From Anabaena azotica FACHB-119 (lineage in GTDB: Bacteria; Cyanobacteriota; Cyanobacteriia; Cyanobacteriales; Nostocaceae), in NCBI RefSeq assembly GCF_014697625.1, contig NZ_JACJSG010000021.1, positions 62,001-126,000 on the forward strand: a DNA stretch of 64,000 nt. The letters run 5' to 3'. Under the pieces are notes generated by a model, which was not told the origin of the DNA, made no database searches, and saw only the letters and a program-made list of their open reading frames with translations. Positions 24,723-34,298 of this stretch are shown piece after piece. Numbering within the stretch: position 1 is the first letter of the stretch; the number at the start of each line of letters is the position of its first letter. A program made the translations under genes and the position numbers.

Positions 24723-24806
24723 GGATGATTGTGAGATAGGCATCATGAGCGTTCCATAAATACAAGGAAGCATGATGGCTATCTCACAAAACTATTAAAA
24801 TCATCC
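24723..24806. repeat. Long imperfect hairpin element
   Basis: GTGAGATAGGCATCATG (24731-24747) pairs with CATGATGGCTATCTCAC (24771-24787) with one mismatch, and GGATGATT pairs further out with AATCATCC. It follows the pentapeptide gene by 40 bases and could act as a terminator, but the length and A/T-poor stem suggest a mobile palindrome. Confidence 0.65.
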
Positions 24807-24916
24807 TATATTTATACAATGTCTAATTTTCACTTAATAGAAACTTTCACTATAAGTACGCGGTCGAATATAAAACAAACTATGTTAAGTAGTGTAAATT
24901 TATTACAATTGGTTTC

Positions 24917-24962
24917 GTAGTAAGGACTTTAGTCCTTTTTTGAGGACTGAAGTCCTTACTAC
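24917..24962. repeat. GTAGTAAGGACTTTAGTCC palindrome
   Basis: GTAGTAAGGACTTTAGTCC and GGACTGAAGTCCTTACTAC form a near-perfect 19-bp stem around TTTTTTGA. It belongs to the same family as 12690-12721 and the half copy near 22505. Nothing else is seen between 24807 and 25120 except the toxin-antitoxin promoter region. Confidence 0.75.
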
Positions 24963-25120
24963 AAACCTTGATTTATTTAGTCCGTTCTATTTACAGCAGT
25001 TTCGCTATTCGTGAAATACTGTAGAGAGCGCCTGGAAGTAGAGTGATGTATTGGAGATACTGCTAAATTACCGGAAACAGAGTATCTTAGAAATAAAATC
25101 ACGGCTAAAAAGCATTCATT

Positions 25121-25354
25121 ATGACAGCACATGACGAAGCCATTGCCAAACTTCGCTTACTTCCAGAGTCTCTAGTGCAAGAGGTAAGTAATTTTATAGA
25201 TTTCCTTGTTTGGAAATCTAGCAGTGAAGACTCCTCATCATCATGGCTAAAGTCTAGGGAATCTTTAGAGTTAGTGGAATCGGATTTTTCTGATTACTTA
25301 TCTAACTTAGAAGACTATGAGAATCGCCTAGATCGTGGGGAAATTAAATGGTAG
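25121..25354 (+). CDS. DUF2281-like antitoxin
   Basis: The 77-residue acidic protein (AHDEAIAKLRLLPESLVQEV, then NFIDFLVWKS) resembles the DUF2281/VapB-like proteins that pair with toxins in cyanobacteria. It is probably an antitoxin: the N-terminal part would bind DNA or dimerise, the acidic tail (ESDFSDYLSNLEDYENRLDR) would mask the toxin. Its stop overlaps the start of the MazF-type gene by seven bases (ATGGTAG), as expected of a coupled pair. Confidence 0.82.
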   Translation: MTAHDEAIAKLRLLPESLVQEVSNFIDFLVWKSSSEDSSSSWLKSRESLELVESDFSDYLSNLEDYENRLDRGEIKW

Positions 25355-25710
25355 ATATTACAAGAGGGGATGTAGTTCTGTGTGATTTAAATCCAGTTGT
25401 GGGAACAGAACAAGCAGGAATTAGACCTGCTGTAATTCTACAAATTGATCAAGCTAACGCTGTTAGTCCTCATACTATTATCGCACCTTTCACTTCAAAA
25501 ATCCGCCGAGCTATTTTACCATCTCATGTATTTATTCCTGCTGGAGTAGGTGGATTAAGTCAAAATTCCGTTGTACTTTGTGAACAGATTCGAGCCATTG
25601 ATAAATCGAGAATCATCAAAGTTATTGGTCATTTAGAACAAAACTATCAAGAGCAATTGGAATTGGCATTGTGTACTATTCTTGGCATAAAAATTAACAA
25701 CAATATTTAA
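25348..25710 (+). CDS. MazF/PemK-type toxin
   Basis: The 120-residue protein has the family motifs RGDVVLCDLNPVVGTEQAGI and RPAVILQ near the N-terminus and the APFTSKIRRA stretch, followed by VVLCEQIRAIDKSRI. Such proteins are ribonucleases that cut mRNA and are held inactive by the partner antitoxin, encoded just upstream with overlapping codons. The length is normal and no disrupting change is seen. The SWIM gene on the other strand ends five bases after its stop. Confidence 0.92.
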   Translation: MVDITRGDVVLCDLNPVVGTEQAGIRPAVILQIDQANAVSPHTIIAPFTSKIRRAILPSHVFIPAGVGGLSQNSVVLCEQIRAIDKSRIIKVIGHLEQNYQEQLELALCTILGIKINNNI

Positions 25711-25714
25711 TTTA

Positions 25715-27490
25715 TCACTCCAACCCCTGTTCTTTGAACATTGTCATTAATTTGCGTTTACGGGCGTGGACTTCTATTAACTTTTCTCGATATTTTAACC
25801 AATCTGCTTGTCTACCCGATTTGATGTAAGCAGCACGTACTTTTTTCAGCCACTTTATGGCATCATCATAATATTCTGCCTTGCCCTCATCCATGATTCT
25901 TTCAGCACGGCGACGGGCGTTAGCTATTACCCAGTCTGGGTTATGAGATACAGCCGCTTCCATGACTCTGTGAATTAGGGCTGAATTATAAGAACTGAGT
26001 TCGGTAACGGTGGAAATAGCATCTTCAATTAGTCCTTCATATAAAAATATATCCACTTTGGCTGACTCTACTCCCCAACTCCTAGAGGTGCGGATAATTC
26101 TTAACAACTCTGTTTTGATACCTTCCCACTTTTCCCCCGCTAGTTCTGCTATCCTTTGGTAATCGACGAAGCAGGGTTTGACTTGAAAAGCGGCCATGAG
26201 TGCGGGTAAAGCGGCTTGAGGATGTCCTAACGCCTCGGCTAAATCGCTTGTCCAAATGCCTAATTCATACTGACAACTTCCAGGTAAACTAAATCCAGTT
26301 TGGGCTATATCTAATGCTTCTGCTAATGAACCTTGTTCAGCTAGGGTTTTGGCTAGAGCAAAAGCATCTTCAATCGATTTCATTTGGGTTTGTGCTGCGG
26401 CTAAGGCTTCCTCTACCCTGCCTAAGCGCCCCAACATGGTTAAATATTCTTGGGTTTGTCCTTCGGCTTGGGCTAAATACAGATATTCTTGGTAACGTTG
26501 TTGACGTTCGAGGATTTTTAGGCGAATTAATGCTAAATCATCGGCGTAGTTGGGTATTTCTTGTCCCCATACACCCATTTCGCTGATATTCCCTTGGAGG
26601 ACTCGCAACAATGGCGGATAGTCCCAGCCTTGACGCAAAGCATCTAAGGTCATGCTGAAGTCAGCATTCCATTCATCTTGCCAAACTTCTAAACTAACTT
26701 GGATGTCAACCTTTTCTTCTGCTGTGAGTTCCGCACAAAGGATGACTTCACACCAAGCTAGATTTAATTCCCAGGCAATTTCATCATTGTCAGCACCATA
26801 TTCTAATACCTCATCCCAATTTTGCACACAGGTAGAGGTAATGGCTTCCAGAGAGGCGATCGCATTATCACTCTGGCCTTGTTGAGAAAATTCTACGGCA
26901 GTTTGCACCAAACTAAACAAATCTTCTGTTATGGGGTCTTCCTCGTATCCTTCCTCAAAATAGCGCACTGCATCTCGCAAAATCTGCTTGACTTGTCCGC
27001 GAATTGCTGCTAAATCTACACTAACTTGCCGTCCAGGTTTTGTAGATATCGGTTTGGGTATAGGATTAGTCATCCAGCTAACGTGCTGATCAATGACATC
27101 AATTAGTTGGGGTTGTTCTGCTACTAATTCCTGTATCAGCCTTTGAGTCTGGACATAATCCAAGCGATCTAGTAACTTTTCCAGGGTAGGACGCTGTTCA
27201 ATAATTTCTGGCTGTCTTGTGGTCACAAGTATTGTGGCGACAATATGCTTACACCAACCATCTAAATTGTAAGCACAAGTACACTTAGCCGTAGTTATAC
27301 CTTTGTCATCAAAATTTACAGTCACCCGATAAGGTAAGCGTTCATTACCCTCAACCTCTGCCTGTATCTGCTGACCACGTTGAGTAATTGTAGTTACAGC
27401 ACCCGCTTCAAAATAAGCCTCTCCGCGTTGGAAAGATTTAGCGTTAGCGTAACGACGAACTGTAAATTCACTGATTTGGGGTAGAGACAT
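25715..27490 (-). CDS. SWIM zinc-finger protein
   Basis: The 591-residue protein has a SWIM finger at about residues 68-85: CTCAYNLDGWCKHIVA, with the CxC...CxH pattern that binds zinc and often nucleic acid or protein. The N-terminus (FTVRRYANAKSFQRGEAYFE) is the usual lead-in of this family. The remaining 450 residues are helical, TPR-like (LEQRQRYQEYLYLAQAEGQT, ALAAAQTQMKSIEDAFALA). In bacteria such proteins can lie next to SNF2 helicases; none is present here. The function is unknown. Confidence 0.9.
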   Translation of the reverse strand: MSLPQISEFTVRRYANAKSFQRGEAYFEAGAVTTITQRGQQIQAEVEGNERLPYRVTVNFDDKGITTAKCTCAYNLDGWCKHIVATILVTTRQPEIIEQRPTLEKLLDRLDYVQTQRLIQELVAEQPQLIDVIDQHVSWMTNPIPKPISTKPGRQVSVDLAAIRGQVKQILRDAVRYFEEGYEEDPITEDLFSLVQTAVEFSQQGQSDNAIASLEAITSTCVQNWDEVLEYGADNDEIAWELNLAWCEVILCAELTAEEKVDIQVSLEVWQDEWNADFSMTLDALRQGWDYPPLLRVLQGNISEMGVWGQEIPNYADDLALIRLKILERQQRYQEYLYLAQAEGQTQEYLTMLGRLGRVEEALAAAQTQMKSIEDAFALAKTLAEQGSLAEALDIAQTGFSLPGSCQYELGIWTSDLAEALGHPQAALPALMAAFQVKPCFVDYQRIAELAGEKWEGIKTELLRIIRTSRSWGVESAKVDIFLYEGLIEDAISTVTELSSYNSALIHRVMEAAVSHNPDWVIANARRRAERIMDEGKAEYYDDAIKWLKKVRAAYIKSGRQADWLKYREKLIEVHARKRKLMTMFKEQGLE

Positions 27491-27611
27491 TGAGCGATCG
27501 CCTGCAAAAATGCTATGCGTGGATTTATTTTAAATCAAGCTTAGGTGTTCTGTTCCATGAATGCAATTATTAAAGGAGAAGCTTGCCCAATCCCTAGCCT
27601 CTCATCTCTCA

Positions 27612-30600
27612 TCAACTACGTTTAATCAAGCTAGCGACGACTGTAGCCAATTCTGCGGGTTCGATAGGTTTAGGTAAATGTAGCTGGAATCCTGCTTGAA
27701 TGGCTCTGGTTCTATCCTCGGCTCTAGCATAAGCTGTTAAGGCGGCGGCGGGAATATTTCCCCCTTGTTCTGGAGGTAAGGAGCGCAGTTGGCGAATTAA
27801 AGAGTAGCCATCTTCTTGGGGCATACCTATATCACTTACCAAAACATCTGGTTTCCACTGGGGAATTATTTGTAATGCTGCTCGTACTGTTGCTACTGCT
27901 TTGACTTCGGCTTGGCATTGTTTTAACACTGTGGCGATGAAATCACGAGAATCAGACTCATCATCTACCACCAGTACCCGCACCCCCGCTAATGAAGGAC
28001 AAGCGGGCAATAAGGTAGGATTTTCAGCTTGTTGACTGGTTGGCTCGATTGTAACTGCTTTATTTCCCCATAAGATTGGTAATTTGACGGTAAAAGTTGC
28101 ACCTTGTCCTTCACCTTGACTATGTACATGGACAGTACCCCCATGTAACTCTACTAAATGACGCACAATTGCTAGACCTAAACCCAAACCGCCGTGGGAT
28201 CTGGTGCTGGAACTATCAGCTTGGCGAAAGCGGTCAAATACGTAAGGCAAAAAGCTCGGATTAATACCAATACCTGTATCAATAACTTGGATTTGGGCGT
28301 AGCTATTGGCGATTGATTGGTTTTCTTCGTGATTCAGATTTTTAGTGAGCCTAACTTCTACTTTGCCACGGTCGGGTGTAAATTTAATGGCATTGGTGAG
28401 TAAATTCCAAATAATTTGCTGTAAGCGTTCTGGGTCGCCGGAAATTTGTAAAGGTGAGTTTTCTGTCAGGGGATTTTCTAAGGAAAATGTCAATTCAATG
28501 TCTTTAGCTTGGGCGGCTAGGCTAATATTTTCAATGGCTGTTTCAATAATAGGAATCAGGTTGCAAGTGCAGACATTAAGACGCAACTTGCCTCTAATCA
28601 TCCGGGAAATATCTAGTAAATCTTCGATGAGTTTGGTTTGGGTTTTGGCGTTGCGTTCGATTGTCTCTAAGCCTTTGGCTATTTGCGCCTCATTCAGCTT
28701 GCGGGATTGCAGCAACTGCGCCCAGCCCAGGATGGCGTTGAGGGGCGATCGCAATTCATGGGATAAAATAGCCAAAAACTCGTCTTTCATGCGATTGGCT
28801 TGTGTTAATTGCTCGGTTTGCCGTTGCAGGGAATTAATTAGTTCTACCCGTTCCATAGCGATCGCAATTTGGTCGCAAACCGCCTGCATCATGCCCTTTT
28901 GATTTTCGGTGAAATTGGTACGGCTGCGACTGCCAAAGGAAAGTGTCCCCAATAGTCTACCTTGAGCAATTAAGGGGTAAGCGTAATAAGCATTAATCCC
29001 CACAGAGCGAATTATTTCTGTGCTGGGATCGGTTGATTGTTGCACATTCTCTACAGCAATGGGACAACGATTTTGGGCAGCTTGACCACACACAGCTTGC
29101 CCAAAGCCTAACAACTTGATTTGTTGTGCTAGTTCTCTGGAAATACCTGCATAGGAAGCTAAACGCAATACCTGGGAATTGTCTTCTATTAGATAATTGA
29201 AATAAACATCCAGCCCAATTTGCAAGGAAAGTTTCTCAAAGCAACTTTCAATTAGGGCTATTGGTTCTTGACTGGACAACAAATCATTAGCTGTACTAAA
29301 TAGTAGTTTTAGTCTTTCATAACCCAAAGACAAGGCTTTTTCTGCCTGCTTGATTTGAGTCAAATCTTGAAAAACTAATACACAGGTAGCCGGATAGCCG
29401 TGCATGGCTGGTAAGGTATCGGCAAAGATGAGTAAGGATAATACTTGATCTTGAGTATGCCAGTCTACTTCCAATCCTTGTAGGCGTTCTCCCCTAGCCA
29501 CCCGCACGCCCGGCATCTGGTCGTTGGGAATGCGGTTGCCGTCTGCGTCTGTGAAATAATAAACACTGTGATAATCTTCGGCTGATACACCCCTGGGAAA
29601 TTTGCCTCCTGCTAATTCATCGGCGGCGCGATTAGCAAAGGTGACTTTTGCTGTTTCTGGTTCAATAAACAACAGTGGTCTGGGCATAAGATTTAAGACA
29701 TCTTCTAACCATTTTTGCTGGTTTCGCAGTAGTTCCTCTGCCTGTTTGCGTTCTGTAATATCTACAAATGCACCAATACATCCTCTGGTTTTGCCTTCTT
29801 CATCAAACAGTGGGCTGATATACTCCAACAACTTGATCGCTTGCCCATTTTCATAAACTATATCCACTTCACAATCTAAAATTTCCACGCCGTGAGCCGC
29901 CGAATACTGCATGGGCAATTCTGCTGGTAACAATTCTCGACCATCACGCAAGACTTTAAATGTTGGTCTTTCTCCTTGGGGAGCGCTGAGGGAAGCATTC
30001 GCATCTGGGGAAATCTGCAATTGTTTAGCAAAAGCCGGGTTAACTTTAATACTTCTGCACTCTGGGTCTTCTGCTATGCCGATACCAATGGGGATGACTT
30101 CTAATAGGGTTTGCAACTCTACAACACGACGCTGTAAATCTTTATTAAGTTGGAGGATTTTCTCTTGTGCTTGTTGGCGTTCGCTTAAGTCTAGGACAAA
30201 GGCAACGGCTTCTTCACGTCTTTCTCCCAACAATACAAAACCGACTAATACCGGGATGCGAGTCCCATCTTGGCGGATGTATTCTTTTTGGTAGGGTGTA
30301 CAAGCTCCTTGGGGATTTGCTTGAGCTTCGGCAATACTTTGTTCATCTAAGTAGAGATACTCTGGCGGTGTGAGGTCATTCCATCTGAGTTTCCCTGCGA
30401 GTAAGTCCGCTTGAGAATAACCCACCATCGCCAAAAATGCGTCGTTTGCTTGTTGGATACCCCCGTAAACATCGGCAAACATAATGCCAATAATGTTGGC
30501 ATCGATGAGGGTTGTCAATTTTTCTTCATAGGCTCGCAATTTTTCCTGAGCGCGATCGCGTTGTTGGCTGAGGAGTTCAATGACTACTGCATTTTGCCAG

Positions 30601-30782
30601 ATGATCACAAAAATGACAATTAAGACGAGTACAAATGCTGTTATTGTCAAAGCTGGGTCATATATTGCCACTCTTTGAGCTTGTGGTATTAACCAACCGA
30701 GTAACAGAGGTAAGGCGATCGCAGCTACTAGTAAGCGGCGTGCGATCGTACCCCTATAGCTGTCGCTGAATACTATTTTCAT
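27612..30782 (-). CDS. Multi-PAS/GAF hybrid sensor histidine kinase
   Basis: This 1056-residue membrane sensor has two hydrophobic segments (residues 14-65, LLVAAIALPLLLGWLIP and TAFVLVLIVIFVIIW), three PAS domains (about 85-205, 215-350, 360-480), a GAF domain (about 490-650), a HisKA domain with the phospho-acceptor His in FLAILSHELRSPLNAILGWA (about 680), a HATPase with N, G1 (DTGIGI) and G2 (GGLGLGLAIV) boxes, and a C-terminal receiver (VRVLVVDDESDSRDF; acceptor Asp in VLVSDIGMPQEDGY). It is thus a hybrid kinase. The stimulus is unknown. No partner regulator gene is adjacent. Confidence 0.95.
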   Translation of the reverse strand: MKIVFSDSYRGTIARRLLVAAIALPLLLGWLIPQAQRVAIYDPALTITAFVLVLIVIFVIIWQNAVVIELLSQQRDRAQEKLRAYEEKLTTLIDANIIGIMFADVYGGIQQANDAFLAMVGYSQADLLAGKLRWNDLTPPEYLYLDEQSIAEAQANPQGACTPYQKEYIRQDGTRIPVLVGFVLLGERREEAVAFVLDLSERQQAQEKILQLNKDLQRRVVELQTLLEVIPIGIGIAEDPECRSIKVNPAFAKQLQISPDANASLSAPQGERPTFKVLRDGRELLPAELPMQYSAAHGVEILDCEVDIVYENGQAIKLLEYISPLFDEEGKTRGCIGAFVDITERKQAEELLRNQQKWLEDVLNLMPRPLLFIEPETAKVTFANRAADELAGGKFPRGVSAEDYHSVYYFTDADGNRIPNDQMPGVRVARGERLQGLEVDWHTQDQVLSLLIFADTLPAMHGYPATCVLVFQDLTQIKQAEKALSLGYERLKLLFSTANDLLSSQEPIALIESCFEKLSLQIGLDVYFNYLIEDNSQVLRLASYAGISRELAQQIKLLGFGQAVCGQAAQNRCPIAVENVQQSTDPSTEIIRSVGINAYYAYPLIAQGRLLGTLSFGSRSRTNFTENQKGMMQAVCDQIAIAMERVELINSLQRQTEQLTQANRMKDEFLAILSHELRSPLNAILGWAQLLQSRKLNEAQIAKGLETIERNAKTQTKLIEDLLDISRMIRGKLRLNVCTCNLIPIIETAIENISLAAQAKDIELTFSLENPLTENSPLQISGDPERLQQIIWNLLTNAIKFTPDRGKVEVRLTKNLNHEENQSIANSYAQIQVIDTGIGINPSFLPYVFDRFRQADSSSTRSHGGLGLGLAIVRHLVELHGGTVHVHSQGEGQGATFTVKLPILWGNKAVTIEPTSQQAENPTLLPACPSLAGVRVLVVDDESDSRDFIATVLKQCQAEVKAVATVRAALQIIPQWKPDVLVSDIGMPQEDGYSLIRQLRSLPPEQGGNIPAAALTAYARAEDRTRAIQAGFQLHLPKPIEPAELATVVASLIKRS

Positions 30783-31531
30783 TAGCTCTTGCTCTGCCTA
30801 TCCAGACAAAATGCCAATACACAGCAATATAAATAATAATGCCCTCTTTTAGGTCATATATGTAGCGTTGGCAATAATTGTGTAAAAAATTTTCACTTTG
30901 CAGCTTGCGCCTTCTCTTTACCAATCTTGCGCTTTCCTTGAAAAATTCCCACTAATCAAAACCTTAATTAAAATAATTTAACCCCATATTTTTCAGTTAC
31001 CTCGGTTATTGCTGCTAAAGAATTTTCTTGTAGAAATTGCTTGTATCAAAATAAAATTTTCACCTTTTTGATAATTGTTCTATAAAATCTTAATAATTTA
31101 TACTTCGGAATTTACTATGAACTATCAGGTGATTCTGGTATAGTACAGGAGGTTATGATAAGGTATTACGCTCTTAAATTACTCACTTACTCATCAAGGT
31201 TAGTTCAGTGCTGAGGTTTAACAGTCAACAGCTAACAAGAAAGGATGTATAAGTTTAGATGGGCAATAGTTTAACATAATTGTTTATTTTTACACCAACA
31301 AATTAGGATGCAATATCAACAACAACGCAAATACCTACAGCACAGATGAGATAAAATATATACAATTTTAATAAATTGAAAACTTTGTTAAGTTTGATAC
31401 AAAAAATTCTTAAAATTTAAGAGCAGTATTAGCGAATTTCCAGTTTTTAAGGTTTAGTCAAAACAATATCCAGTATCATCAAAAAAACTGGTAGTGGGAT
31501 GTGGTGTAAAAATCAACAGAGGAGTGAAAAC
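30783..31531. other. AT-rich divergent spacer
   Basis: No gene in about 750 bases. It separates the divergent hybrid-kinase and squalene/phytoene-synthase-like genes and must hold both promoters. A short heptamer-like AGTCAACAGCTAAC appears near 31223. GGAG at 31521 is the ribosome-binding site of the next gene. Confidence 0.55.
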
Positions 31532-32362
31532 ATGGATTTACGTAGCGATGCCTTGCAAATCCTCAAAGAAACTAGTCGAACATTTTATATTCCCATTAGT
31601 ATTTTACCCCCAGGATTACAAGAGGCAGTCGCATCAGCATACTTGTGTATGCGTGCCATAGACGAAATTGAAGACCATCCTAACCTTGATAATCCTACTA
31701 AAGCAAAACTGCTACGGGCGATTAGCTTGACGCTACAAGCTGGGGTTGATGGTTTTCCTGTTGATGCCTTCACAGCTGGCTTTAGCGGTTACGAGAATAC
31801 CTTAGAAGAAGTTACTCTGAGGATTCGAGAATGGTCACTGCTAGCGCCAGAAACAATTGCGCCGCGAATTTGGGATGCGACTGCGGCCATGTCAGACCGG
31901 ATGGCTTATTGGGCAGTTAATAACTGGCAAGTGCAGACAGAATCTGACTTAGACCGTTATACTTTTGGGGTGGCTGGTGCAGTCGGTTTACTACTTTCAG
32001 ATTTATGGACTTGGTACGATGGCACACAAACCAACCGGACTTTAGCAATTGGGTTTGGCAGAGGTTTACAAGCAGTGAATATCCTGCGTAACCATGTTGA
32101 AGATTTGGGACGTGGAGTCAGCTTCTTTCCTGAAGGTTGGAATACAGCCAATATGCAGGAGTATGCTTTGCGTAATCTTGCCCTAGCAGATGCCTATACC
32201 CAAGCGTTACCCGATGGCCCTGCACTCAACTTTTGTCAAATTCCTTTGACATTAGCACATGGCACTATCGACGCGATCGCCAACGGCAAAGAAAAACTCA
32301 GCCGTAGCGATGTTATGGCACTGCTGGAACAAATCAACGGTGTGAATTTGAAAGCTGGTTAA
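31532..32362 (+). CDS. Squalene/phytoene synthase family protein
   Basis: I chose the ATG at 31532 (276 residues) after GGAG at 31521. The family joins two isoprenoid diphosphates head to head. The first aspartate-rich motif (RAIDEIEDH, residues 42-49) is complete. The second, usually RDxxED, reads RNHVEDLGRG (186-195), with Asn187 in place of the first Asp. SRTFYIPISILPP near the start and FCQIPLTLAHGTIDAI near the end fit the fold. It could be a squalene synthase relative; substrate cannot be told from sequence. The gene stands alone, not in a carotenoid or hopanoid cluster. Heptamer repeats follow the stop. Confidence 0.85.
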   Translation: MDLRSDALQILKETSRTFYIPISILPPGLQEAVASAYLCMRAIDEIEDHPNLDNPTKAKLLRAISLTLQAGVDGFPVDAFTAGFSGYENTLEEVTLRIREWSLLAPETIAPRIWDATAAMSDRMAYWAVNNWQVQTESDLDRYTFGVAGAVGLLLSDLWTWYDGTQTNRTLAIGFGRGLQAVNILRNHVEDLGRGVSFFPEGWNTANMQEYALRNLALADAYTQALPDGPALNFCQIPLTLAHGTIDAIANGKEKLSRSDVMALLEQINGVNLKAG

Positions 32363-32420
32363 TCAGTTATCAGTTATCAGTTATCAGTTAACATCACCTG
32401 ATAACTGATAACTCACACAT

Positions 32421-33194
32421 CTACTCCCCACTTTGTTGATAAGCAAGGTAAACAGCTTCTAAAAAGACATCAGCGCTAGTGGTTGGTAATTTTTCTAAGT
32501 GTAGAATTTCTTGAACTTGTTCGGCTAATTTGAGCGATAGGGTGCTTCTGGCTTTGGCGGAAATGGCGCTGCGTCGCTGTAAATACTCACGAATTATAGC
32601 AAAATCATCGGGTAATAATACTGATAAATCAGTAATTTGTAGTAACTCTTGATGCAGTGACTTGGCAGCTTCAGAAATATTTAAAGTTGATGAGACTGGG
32701 GTTTCGGCTTGAATTACAATTGTACCGGCGACGAAATCACCTAAACGCTTTTCTTGACGACTAATCATAATTAAAAAAAAGCCGATAAACAAAAATTCAT
32801 CGAAAGGTCGCAATAAAGCACGGAGAGTAGCTTGCTGCATTCCAATTGGTCTGCCATCATCTCGAACTACGCGGATTTTAATAAAGCTTTTACCTGGGGT
32901 TTGTCCTTGCCATAGAGTCTCAAAAAAGACAAAGTAGCCAGTGTACATGACAAAGCTAACAATAAATGCGATCGCCACTAGCCAAACAGCCGTCGCCGAA
33001 CCAAAATTTTCTGTCCACCAGTCTACCAACTGTGCAGAAATCACAGCCCAGGTGAGCAAAAACACCACCCAAGCCACCGCTAAAATCAGATAATCAATTA
33101 CTAGAGCCAAGGCACGATTACCGATGCCAGCGAGGGTAAATTCCAATTCTACACTTTCTGGGGTGCGGTATTTGACTCGGTTAAATAAGTGCAT
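32421..33194 (-). CDS. RDD family membrane protein
   Basis: The 257-residue protein carries the RDD pattern: Arg and Asp in GIGNRALALVIDYLIL (about 24-39), three membrane segments in the first 130 residues, and TPGKSFIKIRVVRDDGRPIG. The C-terminal 110 residues are soluble and helical. RDD proteins may transport ions or compatible solutes. It is transcribed with the neighbouring multi-span protein (58 bases apart) and divergently from a SpoIIM-like gene; these three families often occur together. Confidence 0.9.
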   Translation of the reverse strand: MHLFNRVKYRTPESVELEFTLAGIGNRALALVIDYLILAVAWVVFLLTWAVISAQLVDWWTENFGSATAVWLVAIAFIVSFVMYTGYFVFFETLWQGQTPGKSFIKIRVVRDDGRPIGMQQATLRALLRPFDEFLFIGFFLIMISRQEKRLGDFVAGTIVIQAETPVSSTLNISEAAKSLHQELLQITDLSVLLPDDFAIIREYLQRRSAISAKARSTLSLKLAEQVQEILHLEKLPTTSADVFLEAVYLAYQQSGE

Positions 33195-33251
33195 AAAATT
33201 AGGGACTGGGGACTGGGTAATGGGGACTAGGGTAGGTAAAATGACTAATGA

Positions 33252-34217
33252 CTAAATTTCGTTGTCGCGTAACTTCAAGCCTAACCCCTCACGGCGACTA
33301 CGCAAGTCGTAATAAATTACAGCTTTGATACTTTGCCAGAAGGGGATAAATACTGCACTCACTAATAATGCTATTACAAGTGTCATCAAATACACTATAA
33401 CAACAGTAGAAATCGCACTTATTGAACCATTGACTACATCTGGCAATGTTCGTGCATAGATTGCTTGGCTTGTGTTTTGAACTAATAACTGTATGATCAG
33501 TTGTATAGGTATTGTAATTAAACCAGCTACAAATATTATCAAAACAATACGCCAAGTATTATTTTGACTTAGTTCCCAACTACGGCTAACTGTTGTCACT
33601 GGATCAAGGTTATCTTCAATTGCTATGAGAACATCAGCTATAAAAAACTTAGCCATAAACCATAAAACAACAGTTGAGAGCAAAAGTAACATAAGGATAC
33701 TTATTATTAACCTAACTGGATTTACCGTTTCTACTCCCTGGGAAGCTAGGATAAAAGCGGAGAATATTCCCCAGAATAGAAACAAATTGAAGAAAATAAT
33801 GAAGAAAATTACAAATAATAAAAGTGAAGTCAGTACAAATGTCCATAACCGAGGACTGACTTGAGCGCGAGCAGCTTGAACCGTTTCTAGTTGATCCACT
33901 AATTCGCCAAAGGCTAATCTGGAAATAATTGCCGAATTGACTAAATATTTGCCTAAAGCATACAAAGTAATTATTATGCCAATTACTACTAAAATCAGCC
34001 ATACCAGAGGGGAATTAGCATTGAAGCGAATGTTCCAGACAACTACTATTGCCGCAGGTATGAAAAACAAGATTGGTAAGAATGACCATAAAGATGCTAC
34101 TAAAGCCAGTAAGAAATAAGGTTTTAACCGAGAACGGTAAAGACGGACTCCCGCACTAACAACATTTCCTACACTCAGTGGTTGTGTAGGATTGGGAGAA
34201 CCAAAGTTTCTTGCCAT
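33252..34217 (-). CDS. Six-span membrane protein next to RDD and SpoIIM genes
   Basis: This 321-residue protein has about six membrane segments (for example YFLLALVASLWSFLPILFFI, LVWLILVVIGIIITLYALGK, FVLTSLLLFVIFFIIFFNLF). It resembles the loosely defined membrane proteins related to the GlpQ membrane domain (DUF975-like). I see no catalytic residues. Its position upstream of the RDD gene on the same strand, and divergent from SpoIIM, suggests a shared envelope role. A/T-rich composition makes the opposite frames look open; these are not genes. Confidence 0.8.
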   Translation of the reverse strand: MARNFGSPNPTQPLSVGNVVSAGVRLYRSRLKPYFLLALVASLWSFLPILFFIPAAIVVVWNIRFNANSPLVWLILVVIGIIITLYALGKYLVNSAIISRLAFGELVDQLETVQAARAQVSPRLWTFVLTSLLLFVIFFIIFFNLFLFWGIFSAFILASQGVETVNPVRLIISILMLLLLSTVVLWFMAKFFIADVLIAIEDNLDPVTTVSRSWELSQNNTWRIVLIIFVAGLITIPIQLIIQLLVQNTSQAIYARTLPDVVNGSISAISTVVIVYLMTLVIALLVSAVFIPFWQSIKAVIYYDLRSRREGLGLKLRDNEI

Positions 34218-34298
34218 AGATGCAACATTTCCTTGAAATTACGGGGGTGATTTTGAGGCTATCTTAGAGTACGTTCACTTTTAATATTCCCAAAATTT

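Noticed and set aside
25121-25710. Toxin-antitoxin pair as a novel system
   Set aside because: The MazF-type toxin and its partner have ordinary motifs and overlap; this is a known type II arrangement.
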